Part shown: in pieces, positions 16,150 through 23,755 of the stretch
How positions within the stretch are numbered: the stretch's first letter is position 1
Layout: each line of letters opens with the position of its first letter
Source of the DNA: Solirubrobacterales bacterium
GTDB taxonomy: Bacteria; Actinomycetota; Thermoleophilia; Solirubrobacterales; 70-9
DNA: 49,656 nt
NCBI GenBank assembly: GCA_035573435.1
Contig: DATMZR010000008.1
Location: forward strand, 1 to 49,656
Direction: 5' to 3'
The notes under the pieces: generated by a model
The model's input: only the letters and a program-made list of their open reading frames with translations
What the model was told of the DNA's origin: nothing
The model's database searches: none
Translations under genes and position numbers: made by a program

Positions 16150-16908
16150 GTGGCTTTGAAGCGCGTCATCCCGTGCCTCGACGTGGACGCCGGCAGGGTG
16201 GTCAAGGGGACCAACTTCGTCGGCCTGCGCGACGCGGGCGATCCGGTGGAGCTTGCCGCCCGTTATGACGCCGAGGGGGCCGACGAGCTGGTGTTCCTGG
16301 ACATCACCGCCTCCCACGAGCGGCGGGAGACCATCGTTGAGCTGGCGCGGCGAACCGCCGACAACGTCTTCATCCCATTCGTGATCGGGGGCGGGATCCG
16401 TTCGGCGGCCGATGCCCAGGCGGTGCTGGACGCCGGCGCGGACAAGGTGTCGGTCAATTCCGCCGCGCTGGCGCGGCCCGAGCTGATCGGCGAGCTGGCC
16501 GAAGTGTTCGGCGCGCAATGCGTCGTGATTGCGATCGATGCCAAGCGTCGTGACGGCGGTTGGGACACCTACATCGACGGTGGGAGGACCCTCGTTGAAG
16601 GTCGCGAGGCCGTCGCCTGGGCGCGCGAAGCGACTGAGCGCGGGGCTGGAGAGGTGCTCCTGACGAGCATGGATCGCGACGGGACGACCGAGGGGTACGA
16701 CCTCGAGCTGACTCGCGCGGTCGCCGATGCAGTCGCGGCGCCCGTCATCGCGTCGGGTGGCGCCGGCGAGCTTCGTCACCTGTCGGAGGGGATCGTCGAG
16801 GGACACGCCGACGCGGTGCTGTGCGCCTCGATCTTCCACTACGGCACCCACTCCGTCCGCGAGGCAAAGCAGCACCTCCACGCGGCCGGCATCCCGGTAC
16901 GTCCGTAG
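16150..16908 (+). CDS. hisF: Imidazole glycerol phosphate synthase, cyclase subunit (HisF)
   Basis: HisF uses ammonia from HisH to convert PRFAR to imidazole glycerol phosphate and AICAR. It is a 252-residue (beta-alpha)8 barrel with [15 protein letters not shown] (catalytic Asp in the first strand), [54 protein letters not shown] with the second catalytic Asp, and [13 protein letters not shown]. The GTG at 16150 begins the family N terminus [11 protein letters not shown]. Its TAG stop directly abuts the TAG stop of the convergent propeller gene, giving a TAGCTA junction. hisI and hisE are not found after it. Confidence 0.95.
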   Translation: MALKRVIPCLDVDAGRVVKGTNFVGLRDAGDPVELAARYDAEGADELVFLDITASHERRETIVELARRTADNVFIPFVIGGGIRSAADAQAVLDAGADKVSVNSAALARPELIGELAEVFGAQCVVIAIDAKRRDGGWDTYIDGGRTLVEGREAVAWAREATERGAGEVLLTSMDRDGTTEGYDLELTRAVADAVAAPVIASGGAGELRHLSEGIVEGHADAVLCASIFHYGTHSVREAKQHLHAAGIPVRP

Positions 16909-18231
16909 CTACTTGCCGCCCTTGTCCTTGTGCGGTGCTTCGTCACCGCCCTTGTCCTTGTGGTGACCCGACGGCTTCGGCTTGAAGGCGCGGATCGTCG
17001 AATATCCGGTCAGATAGAGCTTCTTCCCGTCGGAGATCACCGGGTTGTACTCGCCCTGGTCGGATTCGAACACCTTCTTCCCCTTCTTGACGTTGTAGCC
17101 GAAGGTGCCGATGTTCGGCCCGATCATCGCGACGTAGACCGTCTCTCCAATCACGCTGGAGGAGCCGAGGACCACCCCGCCGACGGGATGCTCCCAGCGC
17201 AGCTCCCCAGTGCGGGCGTCGAGCGCGTAGAAGTGCTTGTCCTGCGAGCCTGCATAGACGGTGGGTGGAGAGTGAGGGGTGTCCGCCACCGCGGGCGACG
17301 GATACACCTCGGCGCCCGTCGAGTGGCTCCAGGCCAGCTCGCCCGTCTTCGCCACGAAGCTGTAGATGCGTCCATCGAGGCTGCCGACGTAGACCCGGCC
17401 CCAGGCCACTGCAGGAGTGGAGTAGACGCTGCCGCCGCGCAGCAGGCCGCCGCCCTGGGTATGGGACGTCCATCTGACGTTTCCGGTCGAGGTGTCGATC
17501 GCGAGCACCTCTCCCGCATAGTTGCCCGCGAACACCGTCCCGTCGCTGTAGGCAAGGGCTCCCTTGACGGGTCCCGCGGTTGACACGGTCCACTTCGTCT
17601 TACCGGTCTTCTCGTCCAGCGCGAAGATGTCCCCGGACTCGCAGCCGAAGATCACCTTGCCACCGTGAACAAGGGGCGATGACTCGCTGCGCCCGGGCAG
17701 CGGGTGGCGCCAGAGCACCTTGCTGCCGTGGTCGTTCGGGCGAAGCGCCACGATTTGCGGCGGCTCCAGGTTGACGGCGAACAGCCGGCCGTCTGCATAC
17801 GCGGGCGCGGAGGCGTTCAGCGACCCGATCCTGCGCTTCCACTGGACCCGGCCCTTGTCCGTGCTGAGCGCGTAGAAGGTCCCGTCCTTGTCCATGAAGT
17901 ACAGCCTGTCCTTGACGACGATCGGCTGGAACTCGAGCAGCTTGCCGGCCTGGAAGCTCCATTGCGAGGAGCGGAAGGGCGGATCCAGCCCCTTCCCGGC
18001 CAGGTAGCGCGTGCGCTCCAGGTCGTGGCCGTAGAGCGGCCAGTCCACAGTCTTCAGCGCCACAGGCTTCTCCTTGTTGAAGGCGGCGTCGGGGTTGGAA
18101 ACATCCCCGGGGCGCTTGGTGATCAGGTAGATGGCGAGCGCCAGGCCGGCCAGGGCGACGGCGGCGCCGCCGGCCACGGCAAGCCTGCGCCGGACGCTCC
18201 AGGAGCGCCAGATGTCGAGCACGCGAGCCAT
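16909..18231 (-). CDS. Membrane-anchored PQQ-type beta-propeller protein
   Basis: A 440-residue protein with a cytoplasmic N terminus (RSWSVRRRL), one transmembrane helix at about residues 18-37, and an extracytoplasmic propeller. The blades show recurrent PQQ/BamB-like units: DGTFYALSTDKGRVQWKRRIG, SGDIFALDEKTGKTKW, AGEVLAIDTSTGNVRW, DGRIYSFVAKTGELAWS and DKHFYALDARTGELRWEHPVGG. No quinoprotein dehydrogenase residues are evident, so a scaffold or surface role is more likely than catalysis. The C terminus is a charged tail carrying HKDKGG twice, encoded by a direct DNA repeat. It converges on hisF with no intergenic base. Confidence 0.8.
   Translation of the reverse strand: MARVLDIWRSWSVRRRLAVAGGAAVALAGLALAIYLITKRPGDVSNPDAAFNKEKPVALKTVDWPLYGHDLERTRYLAGKGLDPPFRSSQWSFQAGKLLEFQPIVVKDRLYFMDKDGTFYALSTDKGRVQWKRRIGSLNASAPAYADGRLFAVNLEPPQIVALRPNDHGSKVLWRHPLPGRSESSPLVHGGKVIFGCESGDIFALDEKTGKTKWTVSTAGPVKGALAYSDGTVFAGNYAGEVLAIDTSTGNVRWTSHTQGGGLLRGGSVYSTPAVAWGRVYVGSLDGRIYSFVAKTGELAWSHSTGAEVYPSPAVADTPHSPPTVYAGSQDKHFYALDARTGELRWEHPVGGVVLGSSSVIGETVYVAMIGPNIGTFGYNVKKGKKVFESDQGEYNPVISDGKKLYLTGYSTIRAFKPKPSGHHKDKGGDEAPHKDKGGK
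16916..16962 (+). repeat. Short direct repeat encoding the HKDKGG tail
   Basis: The 17-mer CCGCCCTTGTCCTTGTG occurs at 16916-16932 and again at 16946-16962, 30 bp apart and in frame. It duplicates HKDKGG at the C terminus of the propeller protein and could vary in copy number by slippage. Confidence 0.75.
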
Positions 18232-18245
18232 CCGCGAAGCCCGTC

Positions 18246-18251
18246 ATGGTA
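18246..18251 (-). promoter_or_regulatory. Putative -10 (TACCAT) of the propeller gene
   Basis: On the minus strand TACCAT lies 14 nt before the ATG at 18231; there is no clear Shine-Dalgarno sequence. Confidence 0.3.
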
Positions 18252-18273
18252 GGGAACGGGTCCCACGGCCCCG

Positions 18274-18279
18274 TAACCA
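18274..18279 (+). promoter_or_regulatory. Putative -10 (TAACCA) of the CCA-transferase gene
   Basis: TAACCA ends 6 nt before the ATG at 18286, within the 54-bp divergent spacer. The fit to TAnnnT is imperfect. Confidence 0.3.
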
Positions 18280-18285
18280 GGCTCC

Positions 18286-19416
18286 ATGCCGCCTTCTGAA
18301 GCCGAGATCGAGCCCCAGCGACTGGGGGAGCGCCTGGCGGCGCTCCCGGGCATCGATCGCCTGCGCGAGGCTGCCTCCCCGGTGGCGGCCTTCCTGGTCG
18401 GTGGAGCGGTGCGCGATCTCCTGCTGGGTCGCGGCCGGGTGGACATCGACGTCGCGGTGGAGGGCGACGTTGCGGAGCTCGCCCGGCGACTGGGTGGGGA
18501 GACGCGCGCCCACGAGCGCTTCGGCACCGCGTCGGTTCGCGTCGACGGCCTCGAGGTCGATCTGGCGGCGGCGCGCAGCGAGACCTACGCGCGCCCCGGC
18601 GCGCTCCCGGAGGTCCACCCCGCACCCCTGGCCGCCGACCTCGCCCGCCGCGATTTCACCGTCAATGCGATGGCGGTCCCGCTGCGGGGCGATCCGGAGC
18701 TCATCGATCCTCACGGAGGCTTGGATGACCTGCGCCGCGGGGAGCTGCGCGTGCTGCATCCCGGTTCGTTCGAGGACGACCCAACCCGGGCCGTGCGGGC
18801 CGCACGGTACGCAGGGCGCTACGGGTTCACGCTGGAGCGCGCGAGCGAGGAGCTGATTCGGCGCGCGGACCTCTCCTCGGTCTCACGCGACCGGACGGAG
18901 ACCGAGCTTCGAAAGCTGGCGGCCGAGGCCGCGCCGCCCAAGGCGTTCGAGTTGCTGCGCGAATGGGGGTTGCTCGACCTACGTCCCGAGCTCGTCGACC
19001 TGGCCGGGGCGGTGGGAGAGCTGACGGCCGAGGAGCCATGGCGGGCGGTTGCTCCCCGCACCGACGCCGTGTTGGCGGCGGCGCTGGGCCGTGGGGTGGA
19101 CCAGGCGCGGGAGCTCGCTGCCGCGGAGCCCAGGCGCCCTTCTGAGGCCGTCGAGGGCGCTCGCGGGCGCACGGGGGTCGAGCTTGCGCTCGCCAGGGCG
19201 CTTGGCGCCGAGTGGCTCGATCGGTACCTCGCCGAGTGGCGGGCAGTGCGGCTGGAGATCACCGGCAGCGACTTGATCGCAGAGGGCGTCGCCGAGGGGC
19301 CGGCGGTGGGGCGGGGGCTTCGCGAGGCTCTGGACGCGAAACTCGATGGGGAGGTCAGTGGCAGAAGCGAGGAGCTTCGAGCGGCGCTTGCCGCGGCGCG
19401 CGAAAATGGCCCCTGA
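18286..19416 (+). CDS. cca: tRNA nucleotidyltransferase / poly(A) polymerase family protein
   Basis: Class II nucleotidyltransferase, most likely adding or repairing the CCA end of tRNAs. The protein is 376 residues. The catalytic head has FLVGGAVRDLLLGRGRVDIDVAVEG with the metal-binding DxD, then LARRDFTVNAMAV and GLDDLRRGELRVLHPGSFEDDPTRAVRAARY, which bind nucleotide and the tRNA backbone. The C-terminal part is helical and Ala/Arg-rich, without an HD phosphohydrolase domain. Whether it adds all of CCA or only part cannot be told from sequence. It is followed after 41 bp by the deacetylase gene. Confidence 0.85.
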   Translation: MPPSEAEIEPQRLGERLAALPGIDRLREAASPVAAFLVGGAVRDLLLGRGRVDIDVAVEGDVAELARRLGGETRAHERFGTASVRVDGLEVDLAAARSETYARPGALPEVHPAPLAADLARRDFTVNAMAVPLRGDPELIDPHGGLDDLRRGELRVLHPGSFEDDPTRAVRAARYAGRYGFTLERASEELIRRADLSSVSRDRTETELRKLAAEAAPPKAFELLREWGLLDLRPELVDLAGAVGELTAEEPWRAVAPRTDAVLAAALGRGVDQARELAAAEPRRPSEAVEGARGRTGVELALARALGAEWLDRYLAEWRAVRLEITGSDLIAEGVAEGPAVGRGLREALDAKLDGEVSGRSEELRAALAAARENGP

Positions 19417-19457
19417 GCGGTGTTGGGCACCACCCGCTGCTCGCAACCCTCCTCGTG

Positions 19458-20570
19458 ATGACCGACCCCCTTTACGACGAGCCTAGGTACCTCACCGAGC
19501 TCCCAGAGGACCTGAAGCTGAAGCGTGCCGAGGCGGCGCGCCGCCGACGCCTGCGTCGCCGCCTCGCTCTCGGAGCCCTGCTCGCGGTGGCGGGGGCGGT
19601 GGTCGCTGTGGGGGTCACCAGTCTCGGGGGCGGCAACGACTCGACAACCGCCAGCACCGAGGCTCAACAGAGCCAGACGGGCGGGAGCTCGCAGCAGGCA
19701 ACGACCACCTACCCCGCGGATTGGAAACCGCACCCAGGTCCGGTGCCGATCCTCGAGTACCACGCGATCCAGCCGCCAGTGTCGGGCGCTGAGTTTCCGC
19801 AGGATTTCGTGCCGCAAGCCGACTTCCAGCGGCAGATGCAATGGCTGAAGGACAAAGGCTACGAGGCGGTGACCCTCACCCAGGTGGAGACCGCTTGGTA
19901 CGAGCATGGCGAGTTGCCGTCGAAGCCGATCGTGATCACCTTCGACGACGGTTACCTCAGCCAGTACGTCGCGGCGTTTCCCGAACTGCAGCATCTGGGT
20001 TGGAAAGGCGTGCTCAACCTGGTCGTTCAGGGATCCGACCTCCCGGAAGCCGACGTGAAGAAGATGCTCGATGCCGGCTGGGAGCTCGGTTCGCACAGCA
20101 CCACCCATCCCGACCTCACCACCCTCGACCCGGCCGAGCTGGAGCGAGAGGTGGCCGGCTCGCGTGAGATTCTCAAGCGGCGCTTCGGCGTTCCGGTGGA
20201 AAACTTCAGCTACCCCTCGGGCCTCTACGACGACACGGTGATCTCCGCGGTGCACAGGGCCGGCTACGTCGGGGCGCAGGCCGAGGTATTCGGGTCCGCC
20301 ACCGCCGCCCATCCGTACATCCTCAATCGGATCGAGATCGAGCTTGATGATGGACTCTCCGGCTTCGCCGAAAAGCTGAGATCGGCCGAGTCCGGGTCGA
20401 CGACCGCGCCCACCACGACCACCACTACGTACGCGCCCACCACGTACCCCACCACCACGTACTCGACGACGTCCCCCACCACGACGACCACGGCTCCCCC
20501 CACGACTACGACCCGGCCCACCACCAAACCCGGGGCCGGTGGCACCAAGCCCGGGGCCGGTGGCCGGTAG
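19458..20570 (+). CDS. Membrane-anchored polysaccharide deacetylase with Thr-rich tail
   Basis: A 370-residue NodB-type deacetylase. It has a basic cytoplasmic segment (AARRRRLRRRLALG), one transmembrane helix at about 34-52, a Ser/Thr/Gln-rich linker, then the catalytic domain: VPILEYHAI, the TFDDGY motif with the metal and catalytic Asp residues, SHSTTHPDL with the metal His pair, and SYPSG. After the domain comes a tail of over 50 residues made almost only of Thr, Pro, Tyr and Ser, ending in two GAGG(T/R) units. By family it should remove acetyl groups from cell-wall or surface polysaccharide. The tail may span the wall or carry O-glycans. The start is ATG 19458 or the GTG just before it. 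Confidence 0.87.
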   Translation: MTDPLYDEPRYLTELPEDLKLKRAEAARRRRLRRRLALGALLAVAGAVVAVGVTSLGGGNDSTTASTEAQQSQTGGSSQQATTTYPADWKPHPGPVPILEYHAIQPPVSGAEFPQDFVPQADFQRQMQWLKDKGYEAVTLTQVETAWYEHGELPSKPIVITFDDGYLSQYVAAFPELQHLGWKGVLNLVVQGSDLPEADVKKMLDAGWELGSHSTTHPDLTTLDPAELEREVAGSREILKRRFGVPVENFSYPSGLYDDTVISAVHRAGYVGAQAEVFGSATAAHPYILNRIEIELDDGLSGFAEKLRSAESGSTTAPTTTTTTYAPTTYPTTTYSTTSPTTTTTAPPTTTTRPTTKPGAGGTKPGAGGR

Positions 20571-20576
20571 GCGGGC

Positions 20577-21413
20577 GTGCTCTGGCGAGAACTCGACGGG
20601 ATCGAGTGGCTCGAGGCCGAGCTGCCGGGTGCCCAGGCGGCGTTCAGCACCCGCCTCGGCGGCGTCAGCGAGGGCCCCTTCATGAGCCTGAACCTGGGAC
20701 GGTTGACCGGAGACCTGCCGGACGCCGTGGGTGAGAACCGCCACCGCCTCGCCGCCGCGGTGGGAATCGATCCCGAGCGCGTCTTGATCGGTAGGCAGGT
20801 GCACGGCGCGGCGGTGGTTCGGCGGGATCAACCGCCCGAGCCCGGCGTCTACACCAATCCGGCTCCGGGCTTGCCGGAGGCCGACGGGCAGGCAACGGCC
20901 CTGACCAACGTGGCGCCGCTCGTGTTCGTCGCCGATTGCCTGCCGGTGGCGCTTGCAGGCCCCGGCGGTGTCGCGATGATCCATTGCGGCTGGCGCGGTC
21001 TCGCGGCGGGGATCGTCGAGCGCGGCGTTCACGAGGTGGAGGCGAGAGCCGCTGCGGTCGGTCCCGGGATCGGCCCATGCTGCTACGAGGTGGGCCAAGA
21101 CGTCCTGGCCGCCTTCGAGCGACTGGGACTGGACGTCGCCCGGGGCCGGATGCTCAACCTGCGGCGAGCGGTCCGGCTCCTGCTCGAGCGGGCCGGAGTC
21201 GAATCAGTGCAGGTCGCCGAGGAGTGCACAAGCTGTCAGCCTGCGCTCTTCTTCTCGCACCGCCGCGACGGGGGGCGCACCGGGCGCCAAGCCGGCCTCG
21301 TCTGGGCTAGCGACGAAGTCGCGGTTCGGGCGAGTGAACCTGCCGCCCCGTTGGCGCCCGAACCCGCCGGAAACGGAGGCCAAGCCGAGGCCTCCGGCGG
21401 CTTTATTCCGTGA
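20577..21413 (+). CDS. pgeF: Purine nucleoside / peptidoglycan editing factor family protein (PgeF, YfiH)
   Basis: A laccase-domain (DUF152) protein; relatives act on purine nucleosides or edit peptidoglycan precursors. The conserved parts are AAFSTRLGGVSEGPFMSLNLG, the His in IGRQVHGAAV, the Cys in VFVADCLPVAL, the His in MIHCGWRGL, GPGIGPCCYEVG and FFSHRRDGGRTGRQAGLVW. The family normally ends there. This protein continues for 35 residues (from about 244) that are encoded largely by the two palindromic repeats A and B, so the extension is probably non-functional. The GTG start is 6 bp after the deacetylase stop. It leads the yggS-sepF segment and overlaps yggS by 4 bp. Confidence 0.9.
   Translation: MLWRELDGIEWLEAELPGAQAAFSTRLGGVSEGPFMSLNLGRLTGDLPDAVGENRHRLAAAVGIDPERVLIGRQVHGAAVVRRDQPPEPGVYTNPAPGLPEADGQATALTNVAPLVFVADCLPVALAGPGGVAMIHCGWRGLAAGIVERGVHEVEARAAAVGPGIGPCCYEVGQDVLAAFERLGLDVARGRMLNLRRAVRLLLERAGVESVQVAEECTSCQPALFFSHRRDGGRTGRQAGLVWASDEVAVRASEPAAPLAPEPAGNGGQAEASGGFIP
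21304..21327 (+). repeat. Palindromic repeat A, copy 2 (inside pgeF)
   Basis: GGGCTAGCGACGAAGTC followed by GCGGTTC; the core GCGAC-GAA-GTCGC can form a hairpin. It is translated in frame within the pgeF C-terminal extension. Confidence 0.75.
21363..21400 (+). repeat. Palindromic repeat B, copy 2 (inside pgeF)
   Basis: This copy is identical at 35 of 38 positions to the element at 10809-10846. It forms CGGAGGCC/GGCCTCCG with a 7-nt loop, a stronger hairpin than copy 1. It encodes most of the last residues of pgeF and ends 9 bp before the yggS start. Confidence 0.8.
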
Positions 21414-22030
21414 TGCCCCTGGACGCACACACAGTACGTGCCAACCTGGAGCGGGTCCGCGAGCGCGCCGGCCCGGGGGTCGAGATCCTCGCGGCTACGA
21501 AGTACGTGCCGGCAGAGGAGATGGGGGCGCTGGCGGAGGCGGGAGTAACACTCGTCGGTGAGAACCGGCTTCAGGACCTGGAGGCCAAGCGCGAGCGCTG
21601 GGGCGACGCGTTCACGTGGGACTTCATCGGGAACGTTCAGAGCCGCAAGGTCAAGCGGATCCTTCCTCTCGTCAGGTTGATCCACTCCGTGGCCAGCGAC
21701 TCCGTCCTTGCCCAGCTCGAGCGTCACGCCCAGCCGGGGATCGAGGTTCTCGTGGAGGTGAACATGGCCGGCGAAGCGAGCAAGGGGGGCGTCAGGCCGG
21801 CGGAGCTTGGCGACTTCATCGACCGCTGTCCCGTCCCGGTCGTCGGTTTGATGACCATGCCGCCGGAGAGCACGGAGCCGGAGGCCTCGCGACCGGCCTT
21901 CGCACGCCTTGCCGAGCTCGCCGGGCAGCACGGCCTGGAGAGGCTCTCGATGGGCACCAGCCAGGACTGGGAGGTGGCCGTCGAGGAAGGGGCGACGATC
22001 CTGCGGCTGGGCACGGTCCTCTACCGGTAG
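21410..22030 (+). CDS. yggS: YggS family pyridoxal phosphate homeostasis protein
   Basis: A 206-residue, PLP-binding, alanine-racemase N-terminal-fold protein that buffers pyridoxal phosphate; no enzymatic activity is known in the family. The PLP lysine is in ILAATKYVPAEEM; GENRLQDLEAKRE, WDFIGNVQSRKVKRIL, VLVEVNMAGEASKGG, GLMTMPP and LSMGTSQDWEVAVEEGATILRLGTVLY are all present. The start is GTG 21410 or the adjoining ATG 21413 (GTGATG), overlapping the pgeF stop. Its position before sepF is standard in actinobacteria. Confidence 0.93.
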   Translation: MMPLDAHTVRANLERVRERAGPGVEILAATKYVPAEEMGALAEAGVTLVGENRLQDLEAKRERWGDAFTWDFIGNVQSRKVKRILPLVRLIHSVASDSVLAQLERHAQPGIEVLVEVNMAGEASKGGVRPAELGDFIDRCPVPVVGLMTMPPESTEPEASRPAFARLAELAGQHGLERLSMGTSQDWEVAVEEGATILRLGTVLYR

Positions 22031-22107
22031 GTAGGGCCCCAAGGCGGCGTTTCGCCTCCGGAGTCGTCACAATCCCGTAGAGGAAAAGTCCGCCCCGACG
22101 GCGAACG

Positions 22108-22113
22108 TACGCT
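22108..22113 (+). promoter_or_regulatory. Putative -10 (TACGCT) of sepF, leaderless
   Basis: TACGCT ends 5 nt before the sepF ATG. The 88-bp yggS-sepF spacer also holds a small GGCG/CGCC hairpin near 22042-22055. Confidence 0.45.
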
Positions 22114-22118
22114 GAGCG

Positions 22119-22661
22119 ATGGCCTTCCGCGACACATGGCACCGTGCACTGGTTTATTTCGGGCTCGCCGAGGATCCCGAGTACCAGGAGCCCGACCTGT
22201 ACGAGCCCGACACGGGAACCCACGGCGAGTACTACGAGGGGCCCGCGACGCGTTCCGGAACGGTCAGCCCGCTCCGCGACCGGCGCCGCGGGCGGGACGA
22301 GATCGACGACATCTTCGCCGACGACGAGCCGGTGGGTGCTGGACGCACGCGTACGCTCCGGCCCGTTGCCGGCAACGGGGCCGACGTCCGCGTCCATCTG
22401 GTGACGCCGTACAGCTTCAACGACGCCCAGGAGGTCGCCGACAAGTTCAAGCAGGCCGTTCCGGTGATCCTCAACCTGCAGACCACCGACAACGAGCTCG
22501 CGAAGCGGCTGATCGACTTCACCTCGGGCCTCACCTATGCGCTCGGGGGCGGCATGCAGAAGATCGCCGAGAAGACCTTTCTGTTGACGCCCCGCAACGT
22601 GGAGGTCTCCGCCGAGGAGAAGGCTCGGTTGATCGAGAAGGGGTTCTTCAACCAGTCCTGA
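22119..22661 (+). CDS. sepF: Cell division protein SepF
   Basis: SepF anchors FtsZ filaments to the membrane during septation. The protein is 180 residues: an N-terminal amphipathic segment (RDTWHRALVYFGLAED) that should bind membrane, an acidic/Arg-rich disordered linker (about 20-85), and the dimerising beta-rich domain (VHLVTPYSFNDAQEVADKF, then VPVILNLQ, LAKRLIDFTSGLTYALGG and FLLTPRNVEVSAEEK). The order yggS-sepF-yggT is the usual actinobacterial arrangement, although proC is inserted here and ftsZ is not upstream. Confidence 0.93.
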   Translation: MAFRDTWHRALVYFGLAEDPEYQEPDLYEPDTGTHGEYYEGPATRSGTVSPLRDRRRGRDEIDDIFADDEPVGAGRTRTLRPVAGNGADVRVHLVTPYSFNDAQEVADKFKQAVPVILNLQTTDNELAKRLIDFTSGLTYALGGGMQKIAEKTFLLTPRNVEVSAEEKARLIEKGFFNQS

Positions 22662-22674
22662 GCCCCGGGGCGGC

Positions 22675-22680
22675 TACGCT
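22675..22680 (+). promoter_or_regulatory. Putative -10 (TACGCT) of proC, leaderless
   Basis: TACGCT ends 8 nt before the proC ATG, with no Shine-Dalgarno sequence. Confidence 0.45.
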
Positions 22681-22688
22681 TGCCGGCC

Positions 22689-23453
22689 ATGAAGGTTGGG
22701 TTCGCGGGTGCCGGAAACATGGCCGCGGCGATGGCGCGCGGCTGGGCCGCCGGCGACGGCGGACCGGAGGAAATGCTGTTCTGCGACCTGGACGCGGAGC
22801 GCGCCGCCGCAGTGGCCGCTGAGGTGGGAGGCGGAACGCTCGCAGGGCTCTCGGAGCTTGCGGACGAATCGGACGTGCTCGTGCTCGCCGTCAAGCCTGC
22901 CGCGCTGGATGACGTTGCCGCCGAGCTCGACGGCACCGCGCCGGCTCTGATCTCGGTGCTCGCCGCGACCCCGACCGAGCGGATTGCCGGGGCGTTCCCT
23001 GGGGTTCCGGTGCTGCGCGTGATGCCCAACCAGCCCGTCGAGGTCCGCCACGGCGTGCTCTGCTACGCGAAGCCCCAGGCGATGCCGGCCGAGCTCGAGG
23101 AGAGCCTGCTTGATCTCCTGGGGCTGCTGGGGACGCTCGTCCGGCTCGAGGAGACACAGATCGACGCGGCGATGGCCATCATGTCCAGCTCCCCCGCATA
23201 CATCGCGCTCGTCGCCGAGGCGCTGGCGCGAAGCGGGGAGGGGGAGGGCCTTGACGCGGGACTTGCGCGCGAGCTCGTCGCCGGCGCGTTGGCGGGCACC
23301 GCGGCGCTGCTCACAAAGCGGGACCCGGCCGCCATTCGCAAGGCGGTCGCATCTCCGGGCGGGGCAACCGAGGCGGGTCTGGCCAAGCTCGAGGGCGTGG
23401 TCGACGATGCCCTCGCGAGCGCCGTCAACGCCTCGCTGGAGCGGGTCCGGTGA
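22689..23453 (+). CDS. proC: Pyrroline-5-carboxylate reductase (ProC)
   Basis: ProC reduces 1-pyrroline-5-carboxylate to proline with NAD(P)H. The protein is 254 residues. The N-terminal Rossmann motif is GFAGAGNMAAAMARGW; VLVLAVKPAALDDVAAEL and VLRVMPNQPVEVRHGV follow; the dimerisation domain contains SSSPAYIALVAEALA and VASPGGATEAGLAKLE. I chose ATG 22689 rather than the TTG 9 bases earlier because it matches the family start and suits the upstream -10. Its stop overlaps the yggT start (GTGA). Confidence 0.93.
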   Translation: MKVGFAGAGNMAAAMARGWAAGDGGPEEMLFCDLDAERAAAVAAEVGGGTLAGLSELADESDVLVLAVKPAALDDVAAELDGTAPALISVLAATPTERIAGAFPGVPVLRVMPNQPVEVRHGVLCYAKPQAMPAELEESLLDLLGLLGTLVRLEETQIDAAMAIMSSSPAYIALVAEALARSGEGEGLDAGLARELVAGALAGTAALLTKRDPAAIRKAVASPGGATEAGLAKLEGVVDDALASAVNASLERVR

Positions 23454-23755
23454 CCGTGCTGCTGGCGATCACCCGCGACGACATCGCGGATTACGTCGGG
23501 GCGCTCTTCCTGGTCTACCTGATCCTGATCTTCATCCGGGTGCTCCTGAGCTGGATCCCGCGCATCCCCTACAACCGCTATCTGCGGGCCGCGGTCGGCT
23601 TCGTCGAGGAAGTCACGGATCCCTACCTGAATGTCTTTCGGCGGTTCCTGCCACCGATCGGCGGCGGTGGCTTCGCCCTCGATCTGAGCCCGATCCTGGC
23701 GATCATCCTGCTGTTGATCGCCCAGGGTGTGGTGGTAGGGCTGATTCGCGGTTGA
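23450..23755 (+). CDS. YggT/YlmG family membrane protein
   Basis: A 101-residue integral membrane protein with two hydrophobic segments, about 17-38 (GALFLVYLILIFIRVLLSWI) and 79-98 (SPILAIILLLIAQGVVVGLI). Between them is the family segment VTDPYLNVFRRFLPPIGGGG. Homologues next to sepF are linked to division or envelope organisation, but the precise function is unknown. The GTG start overlaps proC, and its TGA overlaps a TTG start for lspA. Confidence 0.9.
   Translation: MTVLLAITRDDIADYVGALFLVYLILIFIRVLLSWIPRIPYNRYLRAAVGFVEEVTDPYLNVFRRFLPPIGGGGFALDLSPILAIILLLIAQGVVVGLIRG

Noticed and set aside
20395-20560. ACC-rich repetitive stretch as CRISPR or satellite DNA
   Set aside because: It is in frame within the deacetylase gene and encodes a Thr/Pro tail; there are no equal-length repeats with unique spacers.
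18819-21098. 759-residue minus-strand open frame across cca, deacetylase and pgeF
   Set aside because: It spans three well-supported plus-strand genes and has low-complexity Gly/Arg composition; a shadow frame.
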